64,000 bases of DNA from PWQG01 sp050486205 (GTDB lineage Bacteria; Pseudomonadota; Gammaproteobacteria; Pseudomonadales; Pseudohongiellaceae), in assembly GCA_050486205.1 (NCBI GenBank), contig JBJHCW010000002.1, forward strand, positions 186,001 through 250,000, given 5' to 3'. Each line of letters begins with the position of its first letter. Position 1 is the stretch's first letter. Both the position numbers and the translations under genes were made by a program. The notes beneath the pieces were generated by a model that searched no databases, was not told where the DNA came from, and was given only the letters and a program-made list of their open reading frames with translations. Positions 8,102-16,530 of this stretch are shown here, in pieces.

Positions 8102-10033
8102 ATGATCAGCCTCAACAACGCCCGCCTGATGCGGGCCGAACACACACTACTTGACGACACCAGCCTGAGCATCCACAAGGGCCAGAAAATCGGTGTCATC
8201 GGCCGCAACGGCACTGGCAAATCGAGTCTGTTTGCCTGCCTGAGTGGCGAGTTGGCGCTGGATCAGGGCGAACTGCTGATGCCGGCAGATCTGCGCGTTG
8301 CACAGATGCGCCAGGAGACGGCGGGCAGCCAGCGCACAGCACGTGAATATGTCATGGATGGTGATGCCGACTACCGGCGTCTGGAAGCAAAACTGCAGGC
8401 CGCTGAAGCCAGTGGCGACAACAATGCCATGGCGCGCCTGCACGGCGAAATGGACCGCATCGGTGGCTATGACATCCAGGCACGCGCCGAACAACTGCTG
8501 TCCGGCCTGGGTTTCAGTGTGGACCAGTTCGGCAAGGCACTGGCCGAGTTCTCCGGTGGCTGGCGCATCCGCCTGAACCTGGCTGCCGCCCTGATGGCGC
8601 CATCTGACCTGTTGCTGCTGGACGAGCCCACCAACCATCTGGACCTGGAAGCCACACTCTGGCTGGAACAGTGGCTGAACCGTTATCAGGGTACATTGCT
8701 GATCATTTCGCACGACCGCAGCTTTCTGGACAAGGTCATCGATCACGTTATCAGTTTTGACAATCGGCAACTGGTGATGTATCGCGGCAACTACAGCGCC
8801 TATGAAGTACAGCGGGCGGAACGGCTGGCGCAACAACAGGCCATGGCCGAGAAACAGCTGCGCCGACGCGCCGAGATCGAGGATTTTGTGCGCCGCTTCC
8901 GCGCCAAGGCTTCCAAGGCACGCCAGGCACAGAGCCGGCTCAAGGAGCTCCATCGGATGCAGGACATTGCGCCCGCACACATCGATTCAGATACCGATTT
9001 TCGCTTTCCACCCGCCGAGAGAACCGCAGACGAGCTGCTGGCACTGGACAAGGCTGCCATCGGTTTTGGGAATACTGCCCTGATCGAGAATATCAGGCTG
9101 CGAATTCTGTCTGGTACCCGCATCGGCCTGCTCGGGCTTAACGGCAGCGGCAAATCCACGCTGCTGAAAACCCTTTCCGGTCAAGTACCACTGATTGGTG
9201 GAGAAATGAATACCTCCCGGCACCTGAACACTGGATATTTTGCCCAACACCAGGTGGACGTGCTCGATGGCCGCCTGTCGGCTATGGCGCTGATGCAACA
9301 GGTGGATGCCAGGGCACGGGAACAGGAGTTACGTAACTTCCTGGGCGGCTTTGATTTCCGTGGTGATCGGGTCAATGAACCCATCACACACTTCTCCGGC
9401 GGCGAAAAAGCCCGTCTGGCACTGGCACTGGTGGCCTGGAAAAAGCCAAACCTGCTGCTTCTGGACGAGCCCACCAACCACCTGGACATGGAAATGCGCC
9501 ACGCCCTGACCATTGCCCTGCAGGCTTACGAAGGCGCAATGATGGTGGTATCACACGACCGCTATCTGCTGGACAACACCGTGGATGAATTCTATGTGAT
9601 TCACAACGGCCGGTTCAGTGAGTTTGATGGCACGCTGGACGACTACGCACAGTGGCTGCAGAAACAGCAGGCGGCTGACAACAACACTGCCGGCAATGCA
9701 CTCCCCACTGCTGGCAATGGCAATGGCACTGCCAGCCGCACACCGGACACTGGCAACAGAGCGGACAAAAAGGCACAGCGCCAGGAAGCAGCCGCCCGGC
9801 GTGAACAGCTTGCCCCCTTGCGCAAGGCGGCCCGGCAACTCGAACAGCAGATGGGCAGGATCAACGAGCGCCTGGCTGACATCGAGGCTATCATCGCTGA
9901 CCCGGTCATGTACGACGAGCAAAAAAAGGCCGAACTTGCGGACCTGTTGCTGGAGCAGGGCAAATTGCGACGGGAGCTGGAACAGGTGGAAGAGCGCTGG
10001 CTCGAAGCTGCGGAAATCCTGGAGGCCGGGTGA
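8102..10033 (+). CDS. yheS: ABC-F family ribosome-associated ATPase YheS
   Basis: A 643-aa soluble protein with two ABC ATPase domains: Walker A GRNGTGKSS near 33 and GLNGSGKST near 345, and two LLLLDEPTNHLD Walker B motifs. A P-site-tRNA-interaction linker rich in Arg/Lys (RFRAKASKARQAQSRLK) joins them. The C-terminal tail after about residue 525 is a charged coiled coil. The order, length and motif wording agree with YheS rather than EttA or Uup. ABC-F proteins act on ribosomes during translation; this one has no membrane partner nearby. The ATG at 8102 matches the family's N-terminus; an in-frame ATG at 8066 would add 12 unconserved residues. Confidence 0.9.
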   Translation: MISLNNARLMRAEHTLLDDTSLSIHKGQKIGVIGRNGTGKSSLFACLSGELALDQGELLMPADLRVAQMRQETAGSQRTAREYVMDGDADYRRLEAKLQAAEASGDNNAMARLHGEMDRIGGYDIQARAEQLLSGLGFSVDQFGKALAEFSGGWRIRLNLAAALMAPSDLLLLDEPTNHLDLEATLWLEQWLNRYQGTLLIISHDRSFLDKVIDHVISFDNRQLVMYRGNYSAYEVQRAERLAQQQAMAEKQLRRRAEIEDFVRRFRAKASKARQAQSRLKELHRMQDIAPAHIDSDTDFRFPPAERTADELLALDKAAIGFGNTALIENIRLRILSGTRIGLLGLNGSGKSTLLKTLSGQVPLIGGEMNTSRHLNTGYFAQHQVDVLDGRLSAMALMQQVDARAREQELRNFLGGFDFRGDRVNEPITHFSGGEKARLALALVAWKKPNLLLLDEPTNHLDMEMRHALTIALQAYEGAMMVVSHDRYLLDNTVDEFYVIHNGRFSEFDGTLDDYAQWLQKQQAADNNTAGNALPTAGNGNGTASRTPDTGNRADKKAQRQEAAARREQLAPLRKAARQLEQQMGRINERLADIEAIIADPVMYDEQKKAELADLLLEQGKLRRELEQVEERWLEAAEILEAG

Positions 10034-10142
10034 CGGGTCAGAACGTTGAGCGGTGACAAAAGAACCAAATCAGTGTTCTGGTAGACTAAGGAGTCTGTGA
10101 AGCCATTGACAGATAAACGCCGGAAACGGCAAGAGGCACAAC

Positions 10143-10673
10143 ATGAACAGTCTATTGACGTTAGTGACAGGCATCTTGATGGTGATCGGTGCGAACCAGG
10201 CCGTGGCCCAGCAGGGCTCAAATGACCATGACCATAACCAGGACCAGAGCAACGAGAGCGCCAGTGGCCATGAAACCGCACACGATCATCGCAACATGCA
10301 GGCCAGGCAGGCCCAGCGCATTGAGGAACTGATCGAAATGCTGGAAATCACGTCGGAGCAGGAACCTGCGTTCAGGGCTGCCATGGCCCGGGCCCAGGCT
10401 CAGCAGATGCCCAATATGCGAGCGAACGCAGGGCAACGTGGGCAGATGCGGGGCCAGGAGCAGATGACGCGCGAACAACGTCAGGAGCAGATGGCTGAAC
10501 GTCGCGCAGAGGCGCAACAGCGCAGGCAGCAGGCCAGTGAGCGTCGCGAGCAGATGCAGGATAGGGCAGCTCAGCGCCGGGCAGCAACCGAAGCATTATT
10601 GGCTGATGTCCTGACGGATGAGCAGATGACGAAGTTTCGCGCGCAGCAGCGTCGCATGGACAGGGAACAATAA
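10143..10673 (+). CDS. Periplasmic Spy/CpxP-like (LTXXQ) protein, His/Met/Gln rich
   Basis: A 176-aa protein with a signal peptide (LLTLVTGILMVIGANQAVAQ). A His/Asp/Asn-rich segment follows (DHDHNQDQ, HETAHDH), then a long Gln/Arg/Met-rich helix and a terminal LTDEQ motif near residue 157 that fits the LTXXQ signature of Spy and CpxP. Those proteins are envelope-stress chaperones or two-component inhibitors. The His and Met clusters could bind metal, which is speculation. The gene stands alone after yheS (gap 109 bp) and ends at a strong hairpin terminator, so it is probably monocistronic. Confidence 0.65.
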   Translation: MNSLLTLVTGILMVIGANQAVAQQGSNDHDHNQDQSNESASGHETAHDHRNMQARQAQRIEELIEMLEITSEQEPAFRAAMARAQAQQMPNMRANAGQRGQMRGQEQMTREQRQEQMAERRAEAQQRRQQASERREQMQDRAAQRRAATEALLADVLTDEQMTKFRAQQRRMDREQ

Positions 10674-10698
10674 TCGGCAATTTTCGACATCAGGCGAC

Positions 10699-10734
10699 GC
10701 AAGCGGGGTGGCTGTTGCCACCCCGCTTGCTTGT
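10699..10734 (+). terminator. Strong intrinsic terminator of the LTXXQ gene
   Basis: A perfect 13-bp stem (10699-10711 with 10718-10730) with a six-base loop is followed by TTGTTT. It lies 25 bp after the LTXXQ stop and reaches the 3' end of the convergent dipeptidase gene, so it probably ends transcripts from the plus strand and may also affect the opposite gene. Confidence 0.85.
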
Positions 10735-12132
10735 TTACCGCGAGCCCGCTTCAGCCTGCAAGCGAGCGGCAACTTCCTGCACCTCATCCAGCACCCGCAG
10801 CAGGTTCTCACCCCAAATCCTGGCAATGTCCTCCTCACTGTAGCCACGGCGCACCAGTTCAATGGTGACGTTCAGGGATTCGTGGGCACCCATCCAGCCG
10901 TGAACGCCGCCACCGCCGTCAAAGTCACCGCTGAGACCCACATGATCTATGCCGATGAGCTCTACCATATAATCCACGTGATCAATGAAGTCGGCCACAT
11001 CGACCGGCGGCGCCAGCGCGTACACTTCATCTTCCAGACGCGGCTCGGCCAGTGCGTTGATCTCGGCAATCTGAGCGTCGTACAGCGCGCGGGATTCGGG
11101 GTCGAGCGCATTGCGGGCCTGATTACTGAGAATCTGGTAACCCAGATCATCAGCAATGGAATCGAGCAGTTCATTCAACATCGCCTGGTAGCGCGCATGT
11201 TTGCCGGAGTTGATGAAACTGCGGAACGCAACCGCCTGCACAACACCACCTGTGTCACGAATGGCCAGCAGTTCCTCGTCATACAGGTTTCTGCTCACAT
11301 TATTGACCGCACGAGCCGAACTGTGTGAGGCAATCACCGGGGCCACACTCAACTCAATGGATTGCCTGTTGGTTTCCACCGAGGGATGTGACACATCAAT
11401 CATGATGCCAAGCCGGTTCATCTCGGCAATAGCCTCACGGCCCATTTCACTGACGCCATTGTACAGCCACTCTTCATCTGCCTCGCCGGTGTGGGAATCA
11501 GCCAGTTGGTTGTGACGATTATGGGTGAGGGACATGTAACGGGCGCCGAGCGCATGGAATTCCTCGATCCGCCCCAGATCATCAGCCAGCGGGTAAGCGT
11601 TCTCGACACCAATCATTGCCACCATCTTGCCATCAGCAATAATGCGACGAACATCCTCTGAGGTGGTCGCGAGCTCAATCTGATCCGGTGCGTATTCATT
11701 GACAAGCCGGTGTATGGCGTGAAACTTGTCCATGGCATTGTCGTAGGCAGCTTCATAACCCGCGTCGGTCAGTGGCCCCTGAGCCGTATACACCACAAAC
11801 CAGGCCACATCCATGCCACCCGCCTCCATCTTGGGCAGGTTGACCTGGGTGTCGGTGTCCTGGGTGTAATTCAGATCGTCGGTGAAAAAGCGGGTGTTGA
11901 TGTCCACATGAGTATCCAGCACGATCACGCGTTCGTGGATGGCGCGGGCGCGCTCGATCAGTTCGGCCTCTCCATTATCCGTTTCGTCTTCCGGGGATAC
12001 ATCCAGTGGTGGGGTCACAAGCTCCGTCATATCCGGTGCCTGCGCCGGTGTTCTCTCCTGCTGACCGCAGGCTGCAAGCCCGACCAGCAGCAGGGCGAGC
12101 AGGATCAATCGGGGAATATACGCAGTTTGCAT
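10735..12132 (-). CDS. Membrane dipeptidase, peptidase family M19, lipoprotein
   Basis: A 465-aa protein with a lipoprotein signal (LLLVGLAAC lipobox, Cys22), so it should be anchored in the envelope. Renal-dipeptidase/M19 motifs follow: DTHVDIN near 75 (metal ligands), SLTHNRHNQLADS, the metal-ligand region IDVSHPS, SHSSARAV, and DHVGLSGDFDGG near the C-terminus. M19 enzymes are zinc enzymes that hydrolyse dipeptides and some beta-lactams. It stands alone on the minus strand, convergent with the LTXXQ gene. Substrate preference cannot be read from sequence. Confidence 0.9.
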   Translation of the reverse strand: MQTAYIPRLILLALLLVGLAACGQQERTPAQAPDMTELVTPPLDVSPEDETDNGEAELIERARAIHERVIVLDTHVDINTRFFTDDLNYTQDTDTQVNLPKMEAGGMDVAWFVVYTAQGPLTDAGYEAAYDNAMDKFHAIHRLVNEYAPDQIELATTSEDVRRIIADGKMVAMIGVENAYPLADDLGRIEEFHALGARYMSLTHNRHNQLADSHTGEADEEWLYNGVSEMGREAIAEMNRLGIMIDVSHPSVETNRQSIELSVAPVIASHSSARAVNNVSRNLYDEELLAIRDTGGVVQAVAFRSFINSGKHARYQAMLNELLDSIADDLGYQILSNQARNALDPESRALYDAQIAEINALAEPRLEDEVYALAPPVDVADFIDHVDYMVELIGIDHVGLSGDFDGGGGVHGWMGAHESLNVTIELVRRGYSEEDIARIWGENLLRVLDEVQEVAARLQAEAGSR

Positions 12133-12210
12133 GCCAGGTGCTCCATCAGTTCGGTGGTAGCTGAAAGTATTGCATTTTACGTACCAGCTATTCCACCTGA
12201 TTTACTGAAC

Positions 12211-12235
12211 AAAAAAAGGGGACAGATTTATTTTT
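12211..12235 (+). repeat. Single arm of the GGGGACAGATTTATTT palindromic repeat
   Basis: A7-GGGGACAGATTTATTTTT is identical to the left arm of the complete copies elsewhere in the window. No opposing arm lies next to it; the nearest is the copy at 12741-12790 on the far side of the truncated gene. It lies 78 bp upstream of the dipeptidase start. Confidence 0.85.
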
Positions 12236-12236
12236 C

Positions 12237-12722
12237 TTCACCCGGTCGGCAGAACCCACCATTGTTGACGTTGATTCCTACCTCAACTATGTCCATCGTC
12301 TGCAGAGAGCAGCCACCGAAGCGCCGGGGCGCGCCTTTGAGCCGGAGGAAATCGAAAGACTGAACGAGATCACTGCCTGGGTGTTATCCGTTCTGGATGA
12401 AGTGGACAATCTCAAGCCACTCGACGATGACGATCTTGTTGGTCTGATGCTGATGAACCAGGAACTGCACGGTATTATCACCGTAGAAAGCCATCAATCC
12501 CGCCGGGTTTGCGAATTTACATGCCATACAGGCTCCAATATTGTGCAGTCCGTGTGCCGTACCCGTGCACAAATGGTGGAAGAGCACACTCTCACCCATC
12601 TTCTGATGGATGATCGTCGTCGGGATCTGGAAAACAGGTTATGGCTGAGCGACTGGGAGCGTCCGGTTCAGGGCGAGCTGGTTATTCCACATGTACCGCT
12701 GGGGAGCAATCCAGGCTTCTGA
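12237..12722 (+). pseudogene. 5'-truncated coding fragment of unknown family
   Basis: The frame from 12237 reads as convincing protein (FTRSAEPTIVDVDSYLNYVH.. ending ..VPLGSNPGF), 161 codons, but has no initiation codon before a GTG at 12381. Upstream it runs straight into the palindromic repeat arm at 12211 and a stop at 12198. The composition is acidic (LKPLDDDDL) with several His and Cys residues; I recognise no domain. The simplest reading is that the repeat insertion or an associated deletion removed the 5' end, leaving a remnant. Translation from the GTG to give 113 aa cannot be excluded. Confidence 0.5.
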
Positions 12723-12740
12723 GAATCAGACAATACGCAT

Positions 12741-12790
12741 AAAGGGGACGGTTCTGCTTTTGCGAGGCAAAATAAATCTGTCCCCTTTTT
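12741..12790. repeat. Palindromic repeat copy with mismatched arms, between convergent genes
   Basis: The left arm reads AAAGGGGACGGTTCTG and the right arm AAATAAATCTGTCCCC, with an inner TTTTGC gag GCAAAA stem. The two arms are therefore different variants of one element that share the GGGGAC end and the centre. Flanking T- and A-runs make it a possible bidirectional terminator between the gene fragment and the convergent AbgT gene. Confidence 0.8.
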
Positions 12791-12814
12791 GTCCTTTTTG
12801 TCTCTTTTCACCAT

Positions 12815-14380
12815 TCATGAGTAATACGTCGCCGCGCCCGGTCCCACTGGCAGGCCCAGCACGAACACCCACGTGTAGAACAGGGCTATCCAACAAATGA
12901 AGAAGAACATGGAAAAAGGCAACATGGTGGCTATCAGCGTGCCTATGCCGAAGTTTCGGTCATAACGGGTTGCCCAGGCCAGTATCAGACCGAAGTAACT
13001 CATCATGGGTGTTATGATATTGGTGGTTGAGTCACCAATACGGTATGCCGCCTGTATCACCTCCGGCGCATAACCCACCAGCATCAGCATGGGTACAAAT
13101 ACAGGCGCTGTCACTGCCCACTGCGCTGACGCCGACCCCAGCATCAGGTTGACAAAACAGCACATGATGATGAAAAACACGAATACCAGTGGGCCAGTCA
13201 TTTCGGTGCGAATGAGAAAATCCGCACCGGTGACCGCGGTAATCACTCCCAGATTTGTCCAACCGAAGAATGCCACGAACTGGGCTGCAAAAAACACCAG
13301 CACCACGTACAGGCCCAGCGTTGAAATGGCTGAAGCCATGCCATCAATGACGTCGCGGTCATTACGCATGGTGCCGGTCACCTTGCCATAGGTGAATCCG
13401 GTAATGAGGAAGAACAGAAAAATAAAGGCCACAATGCTGCGAAAGAACGGTCCGGTGCCACCATCTGCCGGATCACGCAGTGGCGCATTCTCAGGCACTG
13501 CCAGCCAGGCAATCAGTGCAAACACGGCCAGCGCCGCCAGCCCAGCCGCCATCAGGCCCTTTCGCTCGTCATTGGTCAGGGCGGCCATGCTCTTGTCATC
13601 CAGCACTGTCGGATCAGCGTTGGAGTCGTCATATTGACCCAGCTTCGGTTCGACTACATAAATAGTGACAAGCGACCCAACTACAGTGATCATGAACGTA
13701 CTGATCGCCATGAAGTACCAGTTTGCGGTGGCGAAGACTTCGTACGACGGATCAATCAGGCGCGCTGCTTCCTGGGTGATCCCGGCCAGCAGCGGGTCAA
13801 CAGTGCCAATTAGCAGATTGGCGCTATAGCCACCTGAAACTCCGGCAAAGGCAGCAGCCATGCCGGCCAGCGGATGCCGGCCAAGGGCCAGGAATATGGC
13901 ACCAGCCAGCGGCACCAGTACCACATAACCCATTTCGGACGCGGTATTGGAAATCACGCCGGCAAACACAATAGCAACAGTCACGACATGTTTGGGCGCA
14001 CCCAGCACAATACCGCGAACCATGGCCGAGAGCAGACCGGACTTCTCGGCAATACCCACACCCAGCATGGCCACCAGCACTACGCCCAGAGGTGCAAAAT
14101 TGACAAAGTTGCTGACCAGGTTCTCGAGAATCATTCGCAGACCGGCAGCATTCATCAGGCTTACTGCCTCAATGGTCGCTCCGGGCTCGGCGGCTGGTCG
14201 CGGGTCCTCCACCGACACTCCCAAGGCACCAAAAAGCCCGGATACCAACACCATGGCCAATGCCAGAATCGCAAACAGCGTGACCGGGTGCGGCAGCAGA
14301 TTGCCCAACCACTCAACGGTGTCCAGAAACCGTGTAAACCAGCCGCGGCGGGCAGTATCTTCTTGTTCTGGCGCGCTCAT
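12815..14380 (-). CDS. AbgT-family transporter
   Basis: A 521-aa inner-membrane protein with about 12 hydrophobic segments. It has the AbgT hallmark early stretch DTVEWLGNLLPHPVTLFAIL, TASEMGYVVLVPLAGAIFLALGRHP and the late GDSTTNIITPMMSYFGLIL. Family members export or import p-aminobenzoyl-glutamate, and several act as sulfonamide-efflux pumps. The start is ATG 14380; the frame upstream of it enters repeat sequence and is not conserved. The gene is isolated and bounded on both sides by copies of the GGGGACAGATTTATTT repeat, one of them only 25 bp upstream of the start codon. Confidence 0.9.
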   Translation of the reverse strand: MSAPEQEDTARRGWFTRFLDTVEWLGNLLPHPVTLFAILALAMVLVSGLFGALGVSVEDPRPAAEPGATIEAVSLMNAAGLRMILENLVSNFVNFAPLGVVLVAMLGVGIAEKSGLLSAMVRGIVLGAPKHVVTVAIVFAGVISNTASEMGYVVLVPLAGAIFLALGRHPLAGMAAAFAGVSGGYSANLLIGTVDPLLAGITQEAARLIDPSYEVFATANWYFMAISTFMITVVGSLVTIYVVEPKLGQYDDSNADPTVLDDKSMAALTNDERKGLMAAGLAALAVFALIAWLAVPENAPLRDPADGGTGPFFRSIVAFIFLFFLITGFTYGKVTGTMRNDRDVIDGMASAISTLGLYVVLVFFAAQFVAFFGWTNLGVITAVTGADFLIRTEMTGPLVFVFFIIMCCFVNLMLGSASAQWAVTAPVFVPMLMLVGYAPEVIQAAYRIGDSTTNIITPMMSYFGLILAWATRYDRNFGIGTLIATMLPFSMFFFICWIALFYTWVFVLGLPVGPGAATYYS

Positions 14381-14405
14381 GTAGAGTCCCTGTGGGCCAA
14401 GGGGC

Positions 14406-14487
14406 AAAAAAAGGGGACAGATTTATTTTTCTGTACTCTGGTATGCTCTCACAGGAAGTCAGGAAAATAAATCTGTCCCCTTTTTTC
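14406..14487. repeat. Palindromic repeat copy in a divergent promoter region
   Basis: Left arm 14406-14430 and right arm 14464-14486 are inverted copies of the same 23-25-bp sequence, with a 33-bp spacer. The copy fills most of the 122-bp space between the divergent AbgT and acetyl-CoA hydrolase starts. The right arm ends two bases before the GGAGG ribosome site of the hydrolase gene. The promoters of both genes must lie in or overlap this element. Confidence 0.9.
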
Positions 14488-14502
14488 CGGAGGACCACCA
14501 AC

Positions 14503-16470
14503 ATGAGCAGAACACGCAGTGAATCCCGCGCAGACGCCTGTGTCGATGCCCTGCTGGCAAAGACAGGCAAAGAGATCACCATTGGCTTGCCTCTTGGACT
14601 CGGCAAGCCGGTGCACTTCATCAATGCACTGTACCAACGGGCAAAGGATGACCCCTCAATCAAACTTCACATCGTGACCGCCCTGTCCTTGCTGGCACCG
14701 GAGGGGAAATCATTTCTTGAAAAACGTTTCCTTGGCCCATTTACAGAACGACTGTACGGCGACATTCCAGAACTCGATTACGCCCGTGACGTCGAGCAAC
14801 ACCAGCTGCCAACTAATGTCCAGGTATCCGAATTTTTCTTCAAGGCTGGCAGCTATCTGAATCACAGCGAACAGCAGCGTAATTACGTCTGTACCAATTA
14901 CACTCATGCCGTGCGCGATCTGTTGGCCACCGGCGTCAACGTGATCGCTCAACTTGTGTCACCGGCACAGCAATACGAGGGCAAGGACTGTTTCAGCCTG
15001 AGCTGCAACCCCGACCTGTCACTGGACATTATGCCGCTGCTGCGCGAACGTCAGTCAGAGAACCATCCAGTTGCCTTTGTTGCCGAAACCAACAGCAGAC
15101 TTCCCTGGTTCGGCCATCACGCTGCGGTACCGGTCGACAGTTTCAACATCGTGCTGGACAACCCCGCAGACGATTACCCGCTATTTTCGGCGCCACAGAC
15201 ACCAATCAGTCCACAGGACCACATGATCGGCTTTCATGCCAGCGCGCTGCTGCGCGATGGTGGCACTCTGCAGGTGGGTATCGGTTCTCTGGGCTCGGCG
15301 CTGGTACACAGCACCATCCTGCGGCATACCAGGAATGAACATTGGACGAAGCTGTATCAGCATCTGAACATTGCCGAACGCTTCCCGGTGACAGCCCGTG
15401 TCGGTGGCACCAACACCTTCGAGCAAGGCCTTTATGGTTGCAGCGAAATGATGGTCGATGGCTTCATCTATCTGTTGGAGGCCGGCGTGCTGAAACGCCG
15501 GGTGCATGACAATACTGAATTGCAGCAACGCATCAACCGGGGTGAAGCAAGTCCCGATGAAATTCCAGAAGACGGCATTGTCATGCATGGCGGCTTCTAT
15601 CTGGGCCCGGAAGTGTTCTACGAAAAGCTGCGCGCACTGACACCGGAACAGCGGGACTCTATCTGCATGACCAGCGTCAACTACATCAATGACCTGTACG
15701 ACCACCGCTTTGGAAATCAGGAACTGAAAGCCGCTCAGCGTGCCCACAGCCGCTTCATCAACACCGCCATGATGCACACCCTCGACGGCGCAGCCGTGTC
15801 AGATGGCCTTGATGATGGCCGCGTGGTCAGCGGTGTAGGCGGACAATACAACTTCGTCGCCATGGCGCACGATCTGCCCGATGCGCGATCCATCCTGGCA
15901 CTGCGCAGCACACGGGAATCCGGTGGCGACACCGTCTCCAACATAGTGTTCAGTTACGGACATTGCACCATTCCCCGCCATCTGCGCGATCTTGTGGTAA
16001 CCGAGTACGGCATTGCAGATCTGCGGGGGCAGCCCGATGAGCAGGTCTACCTGGCGCTGATCCGCATAGCTGACAGCCGCTTCCAGGCTGATCTGCTCAA
16101 GCAGGCCCAGGAGGCGGGCAAGGTGGATGCCGCTGTTACCCTGCCGGCGTCATGGCAGAACAATACCCCGGAAAGCATAAATCGCGCCTTGCAGGTCTCC
16201 GGTACTGAGTCACTGTTCGAACCATTCCCGTTTGGTTGTGACTTCACCGAGGACGAGCTGAAACTGGGCAAAGCACTGAAAACCCTGAAAGCAGACACCG
16301 CGACCACCGCGGGAAAGCTCGCAACACTGGGTCAGGCATTGATTTCTTCGGACAGTGACGCGGAGGAAAATGAACGCCTGCTGGCGCGAATGGCTCTGGA
16401 CAAGCCAAAAAGCTGGACTGAGCGTGTGAACCGGAAGTTGGTGTTGCACGGACTACGCAAGGCGCGCTGA
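14503..16470 (+). CDS. Acetyl-CoA hydrolase/transferase family protein
   Basis: A 655-aa protein of the acetyl-CoA hydrolase/transferase family (two CoA-transferase-like domains). Visible blocks are ITIGLPLGLGKPVHFINAL at the N-terminus, LQVGIGSLGSALVHS near 255, a VSGVGGQYNFVAMAHDL block near 445, and VVTEYGIADLRG near 500, the segment typical of propionyl/acetyl-CoA transferases. It is longer than the usual 430-550 aa because of extra N- and C-terminal sequence. It should move CoA between short acyl groups or release acetate. The start is ATG 14503 with GGAGG at 14489-14493; the longer frame upstream is translated repeat. Confidence 0.85.
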   Translation: MSRTRSESRADACVDALLAKTGKEITIGLPLGLGKPVHFINALYQRAKDDPSIKLHIVTALSLLAPEGKSFLEKRFLGPFTERLYGDIPELDYARDVEQHQLPTNVQVSEFFFKAGSYLNHSEQQRNYVCTNYTHAVRDLLATGVNVIAQLVSPAQQYEGKDCFSLSCNPDLSLDIMPLLRERQSENHPVAFVAETNSRLPWFGHHAAVPVDSFNIVLDNPADDYPLFSAPQTPISPQDHMIGFHASALLRDGGTLQVGIGSLGSALVHSTILRHTRNEHWTKLYQHLNIAERFPVTARVGGTNTFEQGLYGCSEMMVDGFIYLLEAGVLKRRVHDNTELQQRINRGEASPDEIPEDGIVMHGGFYLGPEVFYEKLRALTPEQRDSICMTSVNYINDLYDHRFGNQELKAAQRAHSRFINTAMMHTLDGAAVSDGLDDGRVVSGVGGQYNFVAMAHDLPDARSILALRSTRESGGDTVSNIVFSYGHCTIPRHLRDLVVTEYGIADLRGQPDEQVYLALIRIADSRFQADLLKQAQEAGKVDAAVTLPASWQNNTPESINRALQVSGTESLFEPFPFGCDFTEDELKLGKALKTLKADTATTAGKLATLGQALISSDSDAEENERLLARMALDKPKSWTERVNRKLVLHGLRKAR

Positions 16471-16472
16471 CC

Positions 16473-16530
16473 AAAAAAAAGGGGACAGATTTATTTTTGC
16501 TATGCAAAAATAAATCTGTCCCCTTTTTTT
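16473..16530. repeat. Perfect palindromic repeat copy acting as bidirectional terminator
   Basis: The arms are perfect 27-bp inverted copies (16474-16500 and 16504-16530) around a 3-bp centre, with A-runs on the left and T-runs on the right, so either transcript sees a hairpin followed by U. It begins three bases after the hydrolase stop, and its last two T residues form part of the stop codon of the convergent prolyl oligopeptidase. It is the best-conserved copy in the window. Confidence 0.92.
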
